Positions 8,088 to 15,002 of a DNA stretch of 19,052 bases are shown in pieces. Source of the DNA: CAZOOM01 sp964460795 (GTDB lineage: Bacteria; Omnitrophota; Omnitrophia; Omnitrophales; Aquincolibacteriaceae); assembly GCA_964460795.1 (NCBI GenBank), contig CAYWRU010000063.1, forward strand, positions 1 to 19,052. Direction: 5' to 3'. Below the pieces are notes generated by a model. It saw nothing but the letters and a program-made list of their open reading frames with translations, searched no databases and was not told where the DNA came from. The position numbers were made by a program, and so were the translations under genes. Position 1 is the stretch's first letter. Each line of letters starts with the position of its first letter.

Positions 8088-8161
8088 TATTTGCGCTGAG
8101 TTAGGGTTATAAGGTGTTATCAATAGAATCTTGTTAGGTGGATTTACTAGGTGGGTTGGCC

Positions 8162-8190
8162 TTGCAAATGGTGGAAGCGACAGGTATCTT
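8162..8190 (+). promoter_or_regulatory. candidate promoter upstream of the small helical gene
   Basis: TTGCAA at 8162-8167 and TATCTT at 8185-8190 are separated by exactly 17 nt and each match four of six sigma70 consensus positions. Transcription would start near 8197, about 36 nt before the chosen ATG at 8233. It lies in the 145-nt gap between the PtsN-like gene and the next gene. Confidence 0.35.
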
Positions 8191-8220
8191 TTAGCGTCAA
8201 GCAACTCTTTCAAAAAAATG

Positions 8221-8225
8221 AGAGG
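8221..8225 (+). promoter_or_regulatory. ribosome-binding site deciding the start at 8233
   Basis: AGAGG ends 7 nt before ATG 8233. Upstream in-frame options (TTG 8131, ATG 8218) have no comparable site, and the residues they would add look like non-coding translation. This supports the shorter 122-residue product. Confidence 0.5.
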
Positions 8226-8232
8226 TGCACCT

Positions 8233-8601
8233 ATGCGAGTTCCATCGGATGGGTTTCTTCTCCAGTCGCTCCGTGAGATCAGAGAAAAGACAACGGCACT
8301 TTATCAGCAGCTCCAGGATCAGGACCGCGTTCAGATTCTATCTTTGGATCGTGAAATTACTCGAAGGCTTCGTCAGATTGATGGAATGATCCTTTCTCTC
8401 GATCCTTTGTACGGAGTGCAAAACTCCATGTATAGCCGCGATTTATTCCGGATCCTCAATGCCCTACGAGCTGACCTTGGTAAAATTCAAAAGAAAGTTC
8501 AAGGCGATGAAGTTTTTGCTGCCAATGTTCCTCTCAATCGAATTCTCAGAAAAAATAGCGTAGGACAGCTGAGTCTTTATTCTCAAGCCGAAGAATTCTA
8601 G
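8233..8601 (+). CDS. hypothetical helical protein, 122 aa
   Basis: I do not recognise this gene. From ATG 8233 the product has 122 residues, is charged, and is predicted by eye to be mainly helical, with heptad-like leucine/isoleucine spacing over about residues 10-55 and 70-90. There are no cysteines, signal peptide or membrane segment, so it is probably cytoplasmic. The amphipathic two-helix look loosely recalls small export chaperones such as FlgN or FliT, but no flagellar genes are nearby and I give that little weight. It lies between the PtsN-like gene and the receiver-YvcK gene, in the same direction with short gaps, so a role as partner or adaptor for one of them is possible. Coding status is supported by a good ribosome-binding site and ordinary codon use. 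Confidence 0.6.
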   Translation: MRVPSDGFLLQSLREIREKTTALYQQLQDQDRVQILSLDREITRRLRQIDGMILSLDPLYGVQNSMYSRDLFRILNALRADLGKIQKKVQGDEVFAANVPLNRILRKNSVGQLSLYSQAEEF

Positions 8602-8625
8602 GTTGATATCCCGGCCTGGAGGCTT

Positions 8626-8653
8626 TTTAGACGCCCTTTGTAGCTCCTATACT
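8626..8653 (+). promoter_or_regulatory. candidate promoter close to the yvcK-like gene
   Basis: TTTAGA at 8626-8631 and TATACT at 8648-8653 have a 16-nt spacer; the -10 box matches five of six positions. The start site would fall near 8660, only about 4 nt before ATG 8664 (a leaderless message) or about 22 nt before the in-frame ATG 8682. Neither ATG has a good Shine-Dalgarno sequence, which is at least compatible with leaderless translation. Confidence 0.3.
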
Positions 8654-8663
8654 TTTTCTTTGA

Positions 8664-10004
8664 ATGGCCGACACATATGCCATGCAGATTTTATTAGCCT
8701 CTCAGAGTTCGGATCTATCAAGTCTTATTCAGCGGACCTTATCCCGGTTTAATTACGAGTGGGTTTGCGTTAATAATGGTTTTGACGCCTTCCAAAAGCT
8801 CATCACATCTCGATTTGATCTTGTCATTTTAACTTATGACCTTCCGCGCATGAATGCCTCGGAGATTATGAAGCGATGTTCTTCGATTGAAAATTTTAGG
8901 CAGCCGCCCACTTTGGTTTTGACTTCCACGGAAAAAGAAAGACACATCATCGAGTGCGATCACTTTCCTCGAACCCTAGTTATCTCTCGGCCGTTTGCGA
9001 TTCGGCGTTTTGTGGCAAGCGTTCAGCAATCTTTAAATCAGAATGTGCGAGTCGCTTGCCTAGGCGGAGGAACCGGTTTGTATACTCTGCTTTCAGGTTT
9101 GAAAACGTTAGCGAATATGTCTCTTTTTTCAATCGTTAGCATGAGTGATGACGGAGGATCCACGGGGAGATTGCGCGATATGTTCGGAATTCTTCCTCCT
9201 GGCGATGTGCGGCGCAGTCTTGTGGCTCTTTCCACGGCACCGGATTTGTTAAATGAGCTCATGCAATATCGTTTTGACAGCGGGGATGGACTCGAAGGAC
9301 ATAATTTAGGAAACTTACTTTTGACGGCTTTGAATCATATGCGCGGATCTATGGTTGAGGCGGTTAAGGCACTTGCCGAGATTTTAAATACCCAAGGAGA
9401 GGTGATTCCCGTTACGGAAACTGCGAATACGCTGCACGCTGAACTTGAAAGCGGAGATGTGATTGTGGGGGAAAGTCATATTGGACTTTTTGAAGAGCGG
9501 CGCGTCCATTCGAGAATCAAACGGCTTTGGCAGGAGCCGAGAGCTCTGGCAAATCCGGATGCGCTTGAAGCTATCTTGAATGCAAAATGGATTTTGTTAG
9601 GTCCCGGCGATCTTTATACGAGTGTTATTGCTAATTTGGTGGTAGACGGGATTCGGGAAGCTATTGTTTCGAGTAAGGCAAAAAAAATATACATCTGCAA
9701 TGTGATGACCAAGCCCGGTGAAACTGAAGGGTATGATGGGGGAGATCACGTCAAGGAAATCATCCGTTATCTTGGATGCGATGCGCTTGATTATGTGATT
9801 GCGTCCTCAACCCAATATTCTCCCCAGGCTCTCTCGCAATACGCAGATCAGAATCAATATCCGGTGGTGGCTCCGTCGATCGAGCAGATTCGGGAATGTA
9901 CCAAGGCCAAAGTGATTCTTGCGAATGTTGCATCGGAAGATCAGCTGGTTCGTCATGACAGTATCAAGCTTGCCACCACGCTGAAGTCCATTCTTGAATC
10001 CTAA
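8664..10004 (+). CDS. yvcK: receiver-like domain fused to YvcK/CofD-like protein
   Basis: The protein has 446 residues in two parts. Residues 1-125 look like a response-regulator receiver (start MQILLAS, then FDLVILTYDLPRM, then LVLTS, then SRPFAIRRF), but the phosphoacceptor Asp is Thr57, the acidic pair is Ser-Gln, and the conserved Lys is Arg109. Residues 127-446 are a complete YvcK (gluconeogenesis factor, CofD superfamily): GGGTGL 134-139, SDDGGSTGRL 161-170, PPGDVRRSL, EGHNLGN 211-217, GPGDLYTSVI and NVMTKPGETEGYDGGDHV. In Bacillus and mycobacteria YvcK/CuvA binds UDP-GlcNAc and is needed for cell shape and growth on gluconeogenic carbon. The usual YvcK is about 320 residues without this N-terminus. 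ATG 8682 (MQILLAS) is a plausible alternative start. The neighbours RapZ and WhiA, common in other phyla, are absent here. Confidence 0.92.
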   Translation: MADTYAMQILLASQSSDLSSLIQRTLSRFNYEWVCVNNGFDAFQKLITSRFDLVILTYDLPRMNASEIMKRCSSIENFRQPPTLVLTSTEKERHIIECDHFPRTLVISRPFAIRRFVASVQQSLNQNVRVACLGGGTGLYTLLSGLKTLANMSLFSIVSMSDDGGSTGRLRDMFGILPPGDVRRSLVALSTAPDLLNELMQYRFDSGDGLEGHNLGNLLLTALNHMRGSMVEAVKALAEILNTQGEVIPVTETANTLHAELESGDVIVGESHIGLFEERRVHSRIKRLWQEPRALANPDALEAILNAKWILLGPGDLYTSVIANLVVDGIREAIVSSKAKKIYICNVMTKPGETEGYDGGDHVKEIIRYLGCDALDYVIASSTQYSPQALSQYADQNQYPVVAPSIEQIRECTKAKVILANVASEDQLVRHDSIKLATTLKSILES

Positions 10005-10161
10005 CGCGTAACCATTTCCAGGATTGCTATATTAAACTTGTTGCGTTTGTATTCTAAAGCCGTATGATAAATCAGCTTAGGCGGGGTAAATAACAGCGTC
10101 TTCCTAATTTTTAATGACCCGCCAGAGCGCAATCAAGATCAGTCAACCCTAGTGCTTGAGC
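10005..10161. promoter_or_regulatory. intergenic region before the long plus-strand operon
   Basis: This 157-nt gap probably carries the promoter for the eight-gene series beginning at 10162. The best candidate is listed at 10041-10068. The inverted repeat GGCGGG (10080-10085) / CCCGCC (10118-10123) encloses about 32 nt and could fold in the leader. A second weak inverted repeat, AATCCT/AGGATT (9997-10025), straddles the yvcK-like stop codon but lacks a T-run, so I do not call a terminator. Confidence 0.35.
10041..10068 (+). promoter_or_regulatory. candidate promoter for the AAA-to-murF operon
   Basis: TTGCGT at 10041-10046 and TATGAT at 10063-10068 are spaced by 16 nt; the -10 box matches five of six positions, the -35 box three. 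Transcription would start near 10075, leaving a leader of about 85 nt that includes the GGCGGG/CCCGCC inverted repeat. Confidence 0.35.
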
Positions 10162-11847
10162 ATGCGTGACGAAATTAAGTCAAAAATTCTGAAGCGTATT
10201 GATTCATTTCAAGAAGGCTACCGCCAGAATATAGGACTGATTGGTCCCTTGGGTGTTGGCAAAACCCGATTGCTTTTAGAGATTTTTCAAGGTTGCATTG
10301 GTCAAGCCCACTTAATTCCTGTTTTTATTTCCTCTGCATCGATTACTGCCGAGTCGCTTTTAGATAAGTGGTCCACTCAAATACTCCGTGGAATTTTTCT
10401 TAGTCAACAAGTGATTGCTCCTGCAAGTTTAGAGTCGCTTCTTGAAGCCGCAGATCCCATTGCACCCAAAACCGTAGAAAAGATTCGTCAGCTCCGTAGA
10501 TCCCTCGGCCGTGAGCGCCATCTTTCAACGCGTGATCTCTTTCATCTGACTGGACTTTTGGCGGAGGATACAGGAAAACGTGTGCTGCTCATTCTGGACG
10601 AGGTTCATGCCCTCACGCAAGTTTTGGAGGGAGACGTGTTTGGGATTTTGGGTAAAGAAATTATGATTGAAAAAAATACGCTTTTTCTTTTTTCAAGTTC
10701 AGAAACGCGGCATGCAATTGAGATTTTCCGGGAGAAGCTGGCGCTTCTCTTCAGTAACTTTGAAATCCTTCCTATTGATTCCATGACCTTTGAGGGAGGG
10801 GTGAAGTTTTTGAGTGAAAAAATTGACGCTCTTCCGTTGACGTGGCCGCAAAGAAGGTTTTTAGTCCATCTTACCGGGGCACATCCTTTTTATTTGGATC
10901 GGATTACGGATCGTATGAAAAGTCGATTTGAAAATGCTTCGAAGGCTCCTTTTTCGCATGCGGAGAGCTTGCTGGCGCAGTCTCAAAATTTGATTCTTAA
11001 AGCTGTGGCGGATGAACTCTTTCATCCTATGGGGCCGTTGTCGCTCATTTTCGAGAAGCGTCTTGAGGCGAGTTTTTTACCCCTCAAGGACCGTCCAATG
11101 ATCCGCAAGGCGGCGCTTGCGGTTAGTGAAGGTTATGCTAAGGCCTCTGAAGTGGCGCTGGTAATGGATATCAAAGTGGCAGATGCAAAAAAAATCCTGG
11201 TTCGTCTGGTTGAGCAGGGGCTTCTTTCCCAGAATGGGACGCTTTATTATTTTCAGGACATCTTATTCTCCTTCTGGCTTCGGGAAATTTATCGCAAACG
11301 TTTTGAGATCGAAATGCCGCAACCCGAGTTGGATGAAAAGAGATTTCAATCGTCCCTGGAAATAGCGTATCAAAAATACCAATCCCACACAGGGTATCCG
11401 CTAGATGTCCAATTGGAGCATTTGCTTAAGAAATTTCATCATGACCGGTTGGATTTGGGCGGTAAAAAGTTTTGTCTTCCTCCTTTTTCTGAATTTACGC
11501 GCGTGTCAATCTCAGCTGAATCCGTCATGCTGGTAGCCCGTTCGCGGGATGTTCGCTGGGCTTTTCAGATTTTTACACAGTCTGTTGAAGATAAAGACAT
11601 CACCGCTTTTTTAGTGCGAGCCAAAAGTCAATCACGGCCAATTTCAAAAAAGATTATTGTGGCGCTCGGCGGTATGGAGCACCATGCGCGATTGTTGGCA
11701 CAAGAGTTGAAAATTCAAATATGGAGTCTTCCGGAATATAATGCACTGGTTCGTCTCGGACGATTACCCGAAGCTGTGATACGTCCGGATGAGGAAATTC
11801 ATGAAACGATTGTGGGCGCCTTGGCGGAAAGCGTATATTCGGCCTAA
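10162..11847 (+). CDS. AAA+ (archaeal-ATPase type) protein with nuclease-like C-terminus
   Basis: From ATG 10162 the product has 561 residues. The P-loop is GPLGVGKT at 28-35 and the Walker B motif LLILDEVH has D146-E147. The order ATPase, then winged-helix segment (AKASEVALVMDIKVADAKK ... LVEQGLLSQNG), then YYFQDILFSFWLREIY is characteristic of the archaeal-ATPase/DUF234 group. Residues about 430-545 resemble the restriction-endonuclease-like domain often found at the end of these proteins (SKKIIVALGGMEHHARLLAQ, then IQIWSL), but I cannot find the expected D...ExK; the strand where ExK should sit reads WAFQIF. The role is unknown; group members are NTP-driven regulators or nucleic-acid enzymes. 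A TTG at 10156 would add two residues. Its last 47 nt overlap the HIT gene, so it leads the operon. Confidence 0.8.
   Translation: MRDEIKSKILKRIDSFQEGYRQNIGLIGPLGVGKTRLLLEIFQGCIGQAHLIPVFISSASITAESLLDKWSTQILRGIFLSQQVIAPASLESLLEAADPIAPKTVEKIRQLRRSLGRERHLSTRDLFHLTGLLAEDTGKRVLLILDEVHALTQVLEGDVFGILGKEIMIEKNTLFLFSSSETRHAIEIFREKLALLFSNFEILPIDSMTFEGGVKFLSEKIDALPLTWPQRRFLVHLTGAHPFYLDRITDRMKSRFENASKAPFSHAESLLAQSQNLILKAVADELFHPMGPLSLIFEKRLEASFLPLKDRPMIRKAALAVSEGYAKASEVALVMDIKVADAKKILVRLVEQGLLSQNGTLYYFQDILFSFWLREIYRKRFEIEMPQPELDEKRFQSSLEIAYQKYQSHTGYPLDVQLEHLLKKFHHDRLDLGGKKFCLPPFSEFTRVSISAESVMLVARSRDVRWAFQIFTQSVEDKDITAFLVRAKSQSRPISKKIIVALGGMEHHARLLAQELKIQIWSLPEYNALVRLGRLPEAVIRPDEEIHETIVGALAESVYSA
11791..11795 (+). 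promoter_or_regulatory. ribosome-binding site deciding the HIT start
   Basis: GAGGA, inside the 3' end of the AAA gene, ends 5 nt before ATG 11801. It favours that start over the ATG at 11789, and the resulting N-terminus MKRLWAPWR is the normal one for this family. Confidence 0.6.
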
Positions 11848-12307
11848 AAGGCGCAGTGATAAAACTTGTTTGTTCTGCCGCGTGAGCCGCGAGCGAAAAG
11901 ACGAGAAAAATCTCGTTGTGGATCGCTGCGGCAGTTGCTTCGCTATCCTCAATCTCTATCCTTACAATAATGGGCATGTCATGATTGTGCCTAATCGGCA
12001 TGTTGCGCGCCTAAGCGACTTAACTCCGGATGAAAAATTAGATTGGCTGAGTCTTGCTGAGCGCGTGATGGCCGCGCTAAGTGTAACGATGAAAGCGCAA
12101 GGTTTTAATGTGGGGGTTAATTTAGGAAGAATGGCGGGAGCGGGCATTCCTAAGCATTTGCATCTGCATGTGGTTCCGCGCTGGCAAGGTGATCATAATT
12201 TTCTTCCCGTCATTGGCGGTACCAAAGTGATTTCAGAATCTTTGCAGTCGGCTTTTTCTCTCTTAAAAAAACAACTGGCCCGAGATCTTCGGGGGAAAAA
12301 GAAATGA
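11801..12307 (+). CDS. HIT-family Ap4A phosphorylase-like protein
   Basis: The product has 168 residues. The N-terminus MKRLWAPWRKAYI and the C23-xx-C26 pair (CLFC) followed by the NLYPYNNGHVMIVP segment identify the Ap4A-phosphorylase-like branch of the HIT superfamily (compare Mycobacterium tuberculosis Rv2613c). The catalytic histidine triad is complete: H119, H121 and H123 in HLHLHVVPRW. These enzymes split diadenosine tetraphosphate or related nucleotides, limiting stress dinucleotides in the cytoplasm. It overlaps the AAA gene by 47 nt and the dGTPase gene by 4 nt (ATGA), so translation is probably coupled to both. Placement beside a dNTP triphosphohydrolase suggests a small nucleotide-housekeeping pair. 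Confidence 0.92.
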   Translation: MKRLWAPWRKAYIRPKRRSDKTCLFCRVSRERKDEKNLVVDRCGSCFAILNLYPYNNGHVMIVPNRHVARLSDLTPDEKLDWLSLAERVMAALSVTMKAQGFNVGVNLGRMAGAGIPKHLHLHVVPRWQGDHNFLPVIGGTKVISESLQSAFSLLKKQLARDLRGKKK

Positions 12308-13440
12308 TGAACCGCGCCGAATTTCAACATATTGAGTCTCAGGTTTTGGCTCCATATGCAGTGCGCAGCTCCGAAAGCCGCGGGCGTAAACATCCTGAAA
12401 AAGAACACGACCTTAGAACAGCATTTCAGCGGGATCGGGATCGGATCGTTCACTCCACAGCCTTTCGCCGCTTGGAATATAAAACACAAGTCTTTGTGAA
12501 CCATGAAGGTGATCACTACCGCACACGTCTTACGCACTCGCTTGAAACCTCTCAAATTGCCCGAACCATTTGCCGCGCGCTCCGTCTTAATGAAGATCTA
12601 GGAGAGGCAATTGCTTTGGCTCATGACATTGGCCACGGTCCTTTTGGGCATGCAGGGGAGTGGGCCCTTCGGGAACTGATGAAATCCCATGGAGGATTTG
12701 AACACAATCAGCAGTGCCTCCGGATCGTTGAGCATTTAGAAGAAAGTTTTCCTGATTTTTCCGGGCTGAACCTCTCCTTTGAAACGCTGGAAGGTTTAAA
12801 AAAACACCCCGAACATTTTTATGCGGATAAAAAGCCCAAATTTAAATCCCTGGAAGCCGCGGTGGTGGATTTGTCAGACCAAATAGCCTACTCCTGCCAT
12901 GATTTGGATGATGGGCTCCGCTCAGAATTGATCCAGGAAAAACAAGCGGAAGAGATTACTCTGTGGCGTGAGGCGGTACGCTACGTGGGCCGGCTCAAAA
13001 AAGAGCTTACGGATAATCAGCGCAAGCGAACCGCGATTCGCTTGATTGTCAATAAACTGGTTATGGATGTGATTGAGTGCTCCGCTCGGAATCTTGAACG
13101 TTTTAAAATTAATTCTCTTTCTGATCTTCAAAAAAACTCGGCGAAAATAATTCAATATTCTCCAGAAATGAAAAAGCAAGTTCTTGAGCTTACCAGATTT
13201 CTCCACAAAAACTTGTATCAGCATTACCGCGTTATTCGCATGACGGATAAGGGGCAACGCTTTCTGAAAGAACTTTTTGGTGTTTACATCAATAAACCAG
13301 CCCAATTGCCTCCGGATGTGATCCAGCGGGGTAAGCGTGATGGTATCCACCGGGCCATTTGCGATTATTTAGCGGGGATGACTGATCGGTTTGCTCTCGA
13401 TGAGTACAAGCGCTTTTTTGAACCTTATGAAAGAGTCTGA
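12304..13440 (+). CDS. dgt: dGTP triphosphohydrolase-like HD protein
   Basis: The product has 378 residues, typical of the shorter dGTPase-like group (dGTPase type 2). STAFRRLEYKTQVF (about 51-64) is the nucleotide-binding signature. The metal ligands of the HD domain are all present: H78 (RLTHSLE), H107-D108 in LAHDIGHGPFGH, and D192 in VVDLSDQIAYSCHD. The family converts dNTPs to deoxynucleosides and triphosphate, affecting dNTP pools and replication fidelity; exact nucleotide preference varies and cannot be read here. The ATG overlaps the HIT stop (ATGA). The gene ends one base into the start of the GAF/HD-GYP gene (TGATG), so all three are likely made from one message. Confidence 0.93.
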   Translation: MMNRAEFQHIESQVLAPYAVRSSESRGRKHPEKEHDLRTAFQRDRDRIVHSTAFRRLEYKTQVFVNHEGDHYRTRLTHSLETSQIARTICRALRLNEDLGEAIALAHDIGHGPFGHAGEWALRELMKSHGGFEHNQQCLRIVEHLEESFPDFSGLNLSFETLEGLKKHPEHFYADKKPKFKSLEAAVVDLSDQIAYSCHDLDDGLRSELIQEKQAEEITLWREAVRYVGRLKKELTDNQRKRTAIRLIVNKLVMDVIECSARNLERFKINSLSDLQKNSAKIIQYSPEMKKQVLELTRFLHKNLYQHYRVIRMTDKGQRFLKELFGVYINKPAQLPPDVIQRGKRDGIHRAICDYLAGMTDRFALDEYKRFFEPYERV

Positions 13441-15002
13441 TGGCTAATAAACTTCCTAAATCCGATACGGTTTTAGAGCGTTTTCTTTTGCCCAATCCGC
13501 TTTGGCAGGAGGGTTACCGCTCGTTTAATGACTTGTTCGGAAAGCCGCTGGGATTTGTTTTTATTATTGATGAGAAGAAATCGAATCGGCTCATTCGGCT
13601 CGACCGCAAAGATTTCAGTACGTTTTATTCCTCGTCAGCTGACAACGCGAAAAGTTATGACAGCTTTTTAAATAAATACTGTGAGCTATATGCTCAGGAT
13701 GAAAAGAATCTCGAAAAGTTTCCTTGTTTTTTTAGGGATTCAGCCGGCATGACGGGTGCTATCTTTGCCATGTTGCATTTGGGGACCTTGCGAGGGTTTG
13801 TCCTTTTAACAGCTTTTTCACTGCCGCAGAATCGTCTCGAAAAGTTTCTGAAACCCTTTGAGAATTTTTTGGCCACTCATGTGGATCTTGCCTATCGCTC
13901 TTTTGAATTGGATAATTTTTATGAGACGGTTCATCCGCGCGCTTTGGCGCTTTCGACCATGCATTCCGTGCACCGGGTCATCAGCGCATCCTTGCGGCTT
14001 CATGAGCTGCTTCCTCGTATTGCCCGTTTGAGTGCCCAGGTCCTGAAGGCCCGCGGCTGCTCGATTCTTCTTTGCGATGCCGAGCACCACTACCTGCTTC
14101 CTCAATTTTCTCTGAGTGATCATCCGCACCTGGCTCCAAAGAAAAAGGTGAAAATCGGCCGCGGAATCTTGGGGGGTATTGCCAAAACAGGGGATTTTCA
14201 TTGTACAGGAAAGTCAATCGGTGTCCCTTTTATTGAAGATGACGTAGTTGGTGTGATGGTGCTTTGGGAGAAATTAGAGGGACAGAAATTTACGCGGACA
14301 GATCTCGAGATTTTAAAATCTCTGTCTGAGCAGGCTGTGGTTGCCATTAAAAATGCACAGTTATATGAAGAAACCGAGCAACTTACTTTAGGGAGCATCA
14401 AAACAATCAATGAGCTTCTTGCGCTCAATTTAAGCCGGCAGAAATCAGAATTACCCATTATGTTGGAGTTGATCCTCGAAGTTGGCCGTGATCTTGGACT
14501 TTCTCATCGCGACCTAACTTACTTGGAGAGAGCGGTCATGTTGATTGACGCAGGAGTCTTGGTCTCCCCGGAGAAGGTGTGGCACAAGAAGGGCAAGTTA
14601 ACAAAAAGAGAGTTTGGGCATATTAAGCAAATCCCTATGCGTGGTGCAAAACTGCTGCGGTCCATGACGTCATTAAAACCCTTTATTCCAGTCATCCTGC
14701 ATTATCGCGAGCGGTTTGATGGAAAAGGTTATCCGGAAAAATTGAAAGGCGAGGAGATTCCCATTGGAGCGCGCATTGTATCTGTGGTAGATTCTTTTGT
14801 GGCGATGATTTCCCATCGTTCTTACCGGGTCTCTTTGACATTGGATGAAGCGGTGAAAGAGATAAAGGCCAATCGCGGAACTCAATTTGATCCCCATGTT
14901 GTGGATTGCTTTTTGGGGATCATTAAACGGCCTGAAATTTGGGCGAAGTTAAAAGTGCTTTGCTTAAAAACAATGCCGCCGCGTTCAGGGCAGAAATTAT
15001 GA
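13440..15002 (+). CDS. GAF and degenerate HD-GYP domain protein
   Basis: The product has 520 residues with no membrane segment. Residues 1-165 look like a divergent sensory module. Residues about 186-325 are a GAF domain (KARGCSILLCD, VKIGRGILGGIAKTGDF, SIGVPFIEDDVVGVMVLWE, then the exit helix). Residues about 330-500 are an HD-GYP domain: HYRERFDGKGYPEKLKGEEIP, ARIVSVVD, the SYR segment and GTQFDPHVVDCF fit well. However, the metal ligands are largely gone: the HDIGK motif is IDAGV (I369-D370), the HxxxGaxxL histidine is I398, and the HH pair is H421-Y422. The family hydrolyses c-di-GMP; this member probably cannot and may instead be a binding or scaffolding protein. It overlaps both neighbours by 1 and 4 nt. 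Confidence 0.88.
   Translation: MANKLPKSDTVLERFLLPNPLWQEGYRSFNDLFGKPLGFVFIIDEKKSNRLIRLDRKDFSTFYSSSADNAKSYDSFLNKYCELYAQDEKNLEKFPCFFRDSAGMTGAIFAMLHLGTLRGFVLLTAFSLPQNRLEKFLKPFENFLATHVDLAYRSFELDNFYETVHPRALALSTMHSVHRVISASLRLHELLPRIARLSAQVLKARGCSILLCDAEHHYLLPQFSLSDHPHLAPKKKVKIGRGILGGIAKTGDFHCTGKSIGVPFIEDDVVGVMVLWEKLEGQKFTRTDLEILKSLSEQAVVAIKNAQLYEETEQLTLGSIKTINELLALNLSRQKSELPIMLELILEVGRDLGLSHRDLTYLERAVMLIDAGVLVSPEKVWHKKGKLTKREFGHIKQIPMRGAKLLRSMTSLKPFIPVILHYRERFDGKGYPEKLKGEEIPIGARIVSVVDSFVAMISHRSYRVSLTLDEAVKEIKANRGTQFDPHVVDCFLGIIKRPEIWAKLKVLCLKTMPPRSGQKL

Noticed and set aside
8131..8232. TTG-initiated longer form of the small helical protein
   Set aside because: There is no ribosome-binding site, the added residues are not helix-like, and a promoter candidate lies within this stretch.
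8615..8628. GCC-TGGA-GGC followed by TTTTT as an intrinsic terminator
   Set aside because: A three-base-pair stem is too weak, and it sits directly beside the next promoter candidate.
9997..10025. AATCCT/AGGATT inverted repeat as a terminator of the yvcK-like gene
   Set aside because: The stem is only 6 bp with a 17-nt loop, overlaps the stop codon and lacks a T-run.
10162..11847. AAA+ protein as part of an antiphage defence system
   Set aside because: No effector, toxin, mobile-element gene or CRISPR component is adjacent, and the gene is embedded in a housekeeping operon.
14939..14998. Longer start for the OmpA lipoprotein
   Set aside because: It would place 20 extra residues before the signal peptide, which begins naturally at ATG 14999 with an ATGA overlap.
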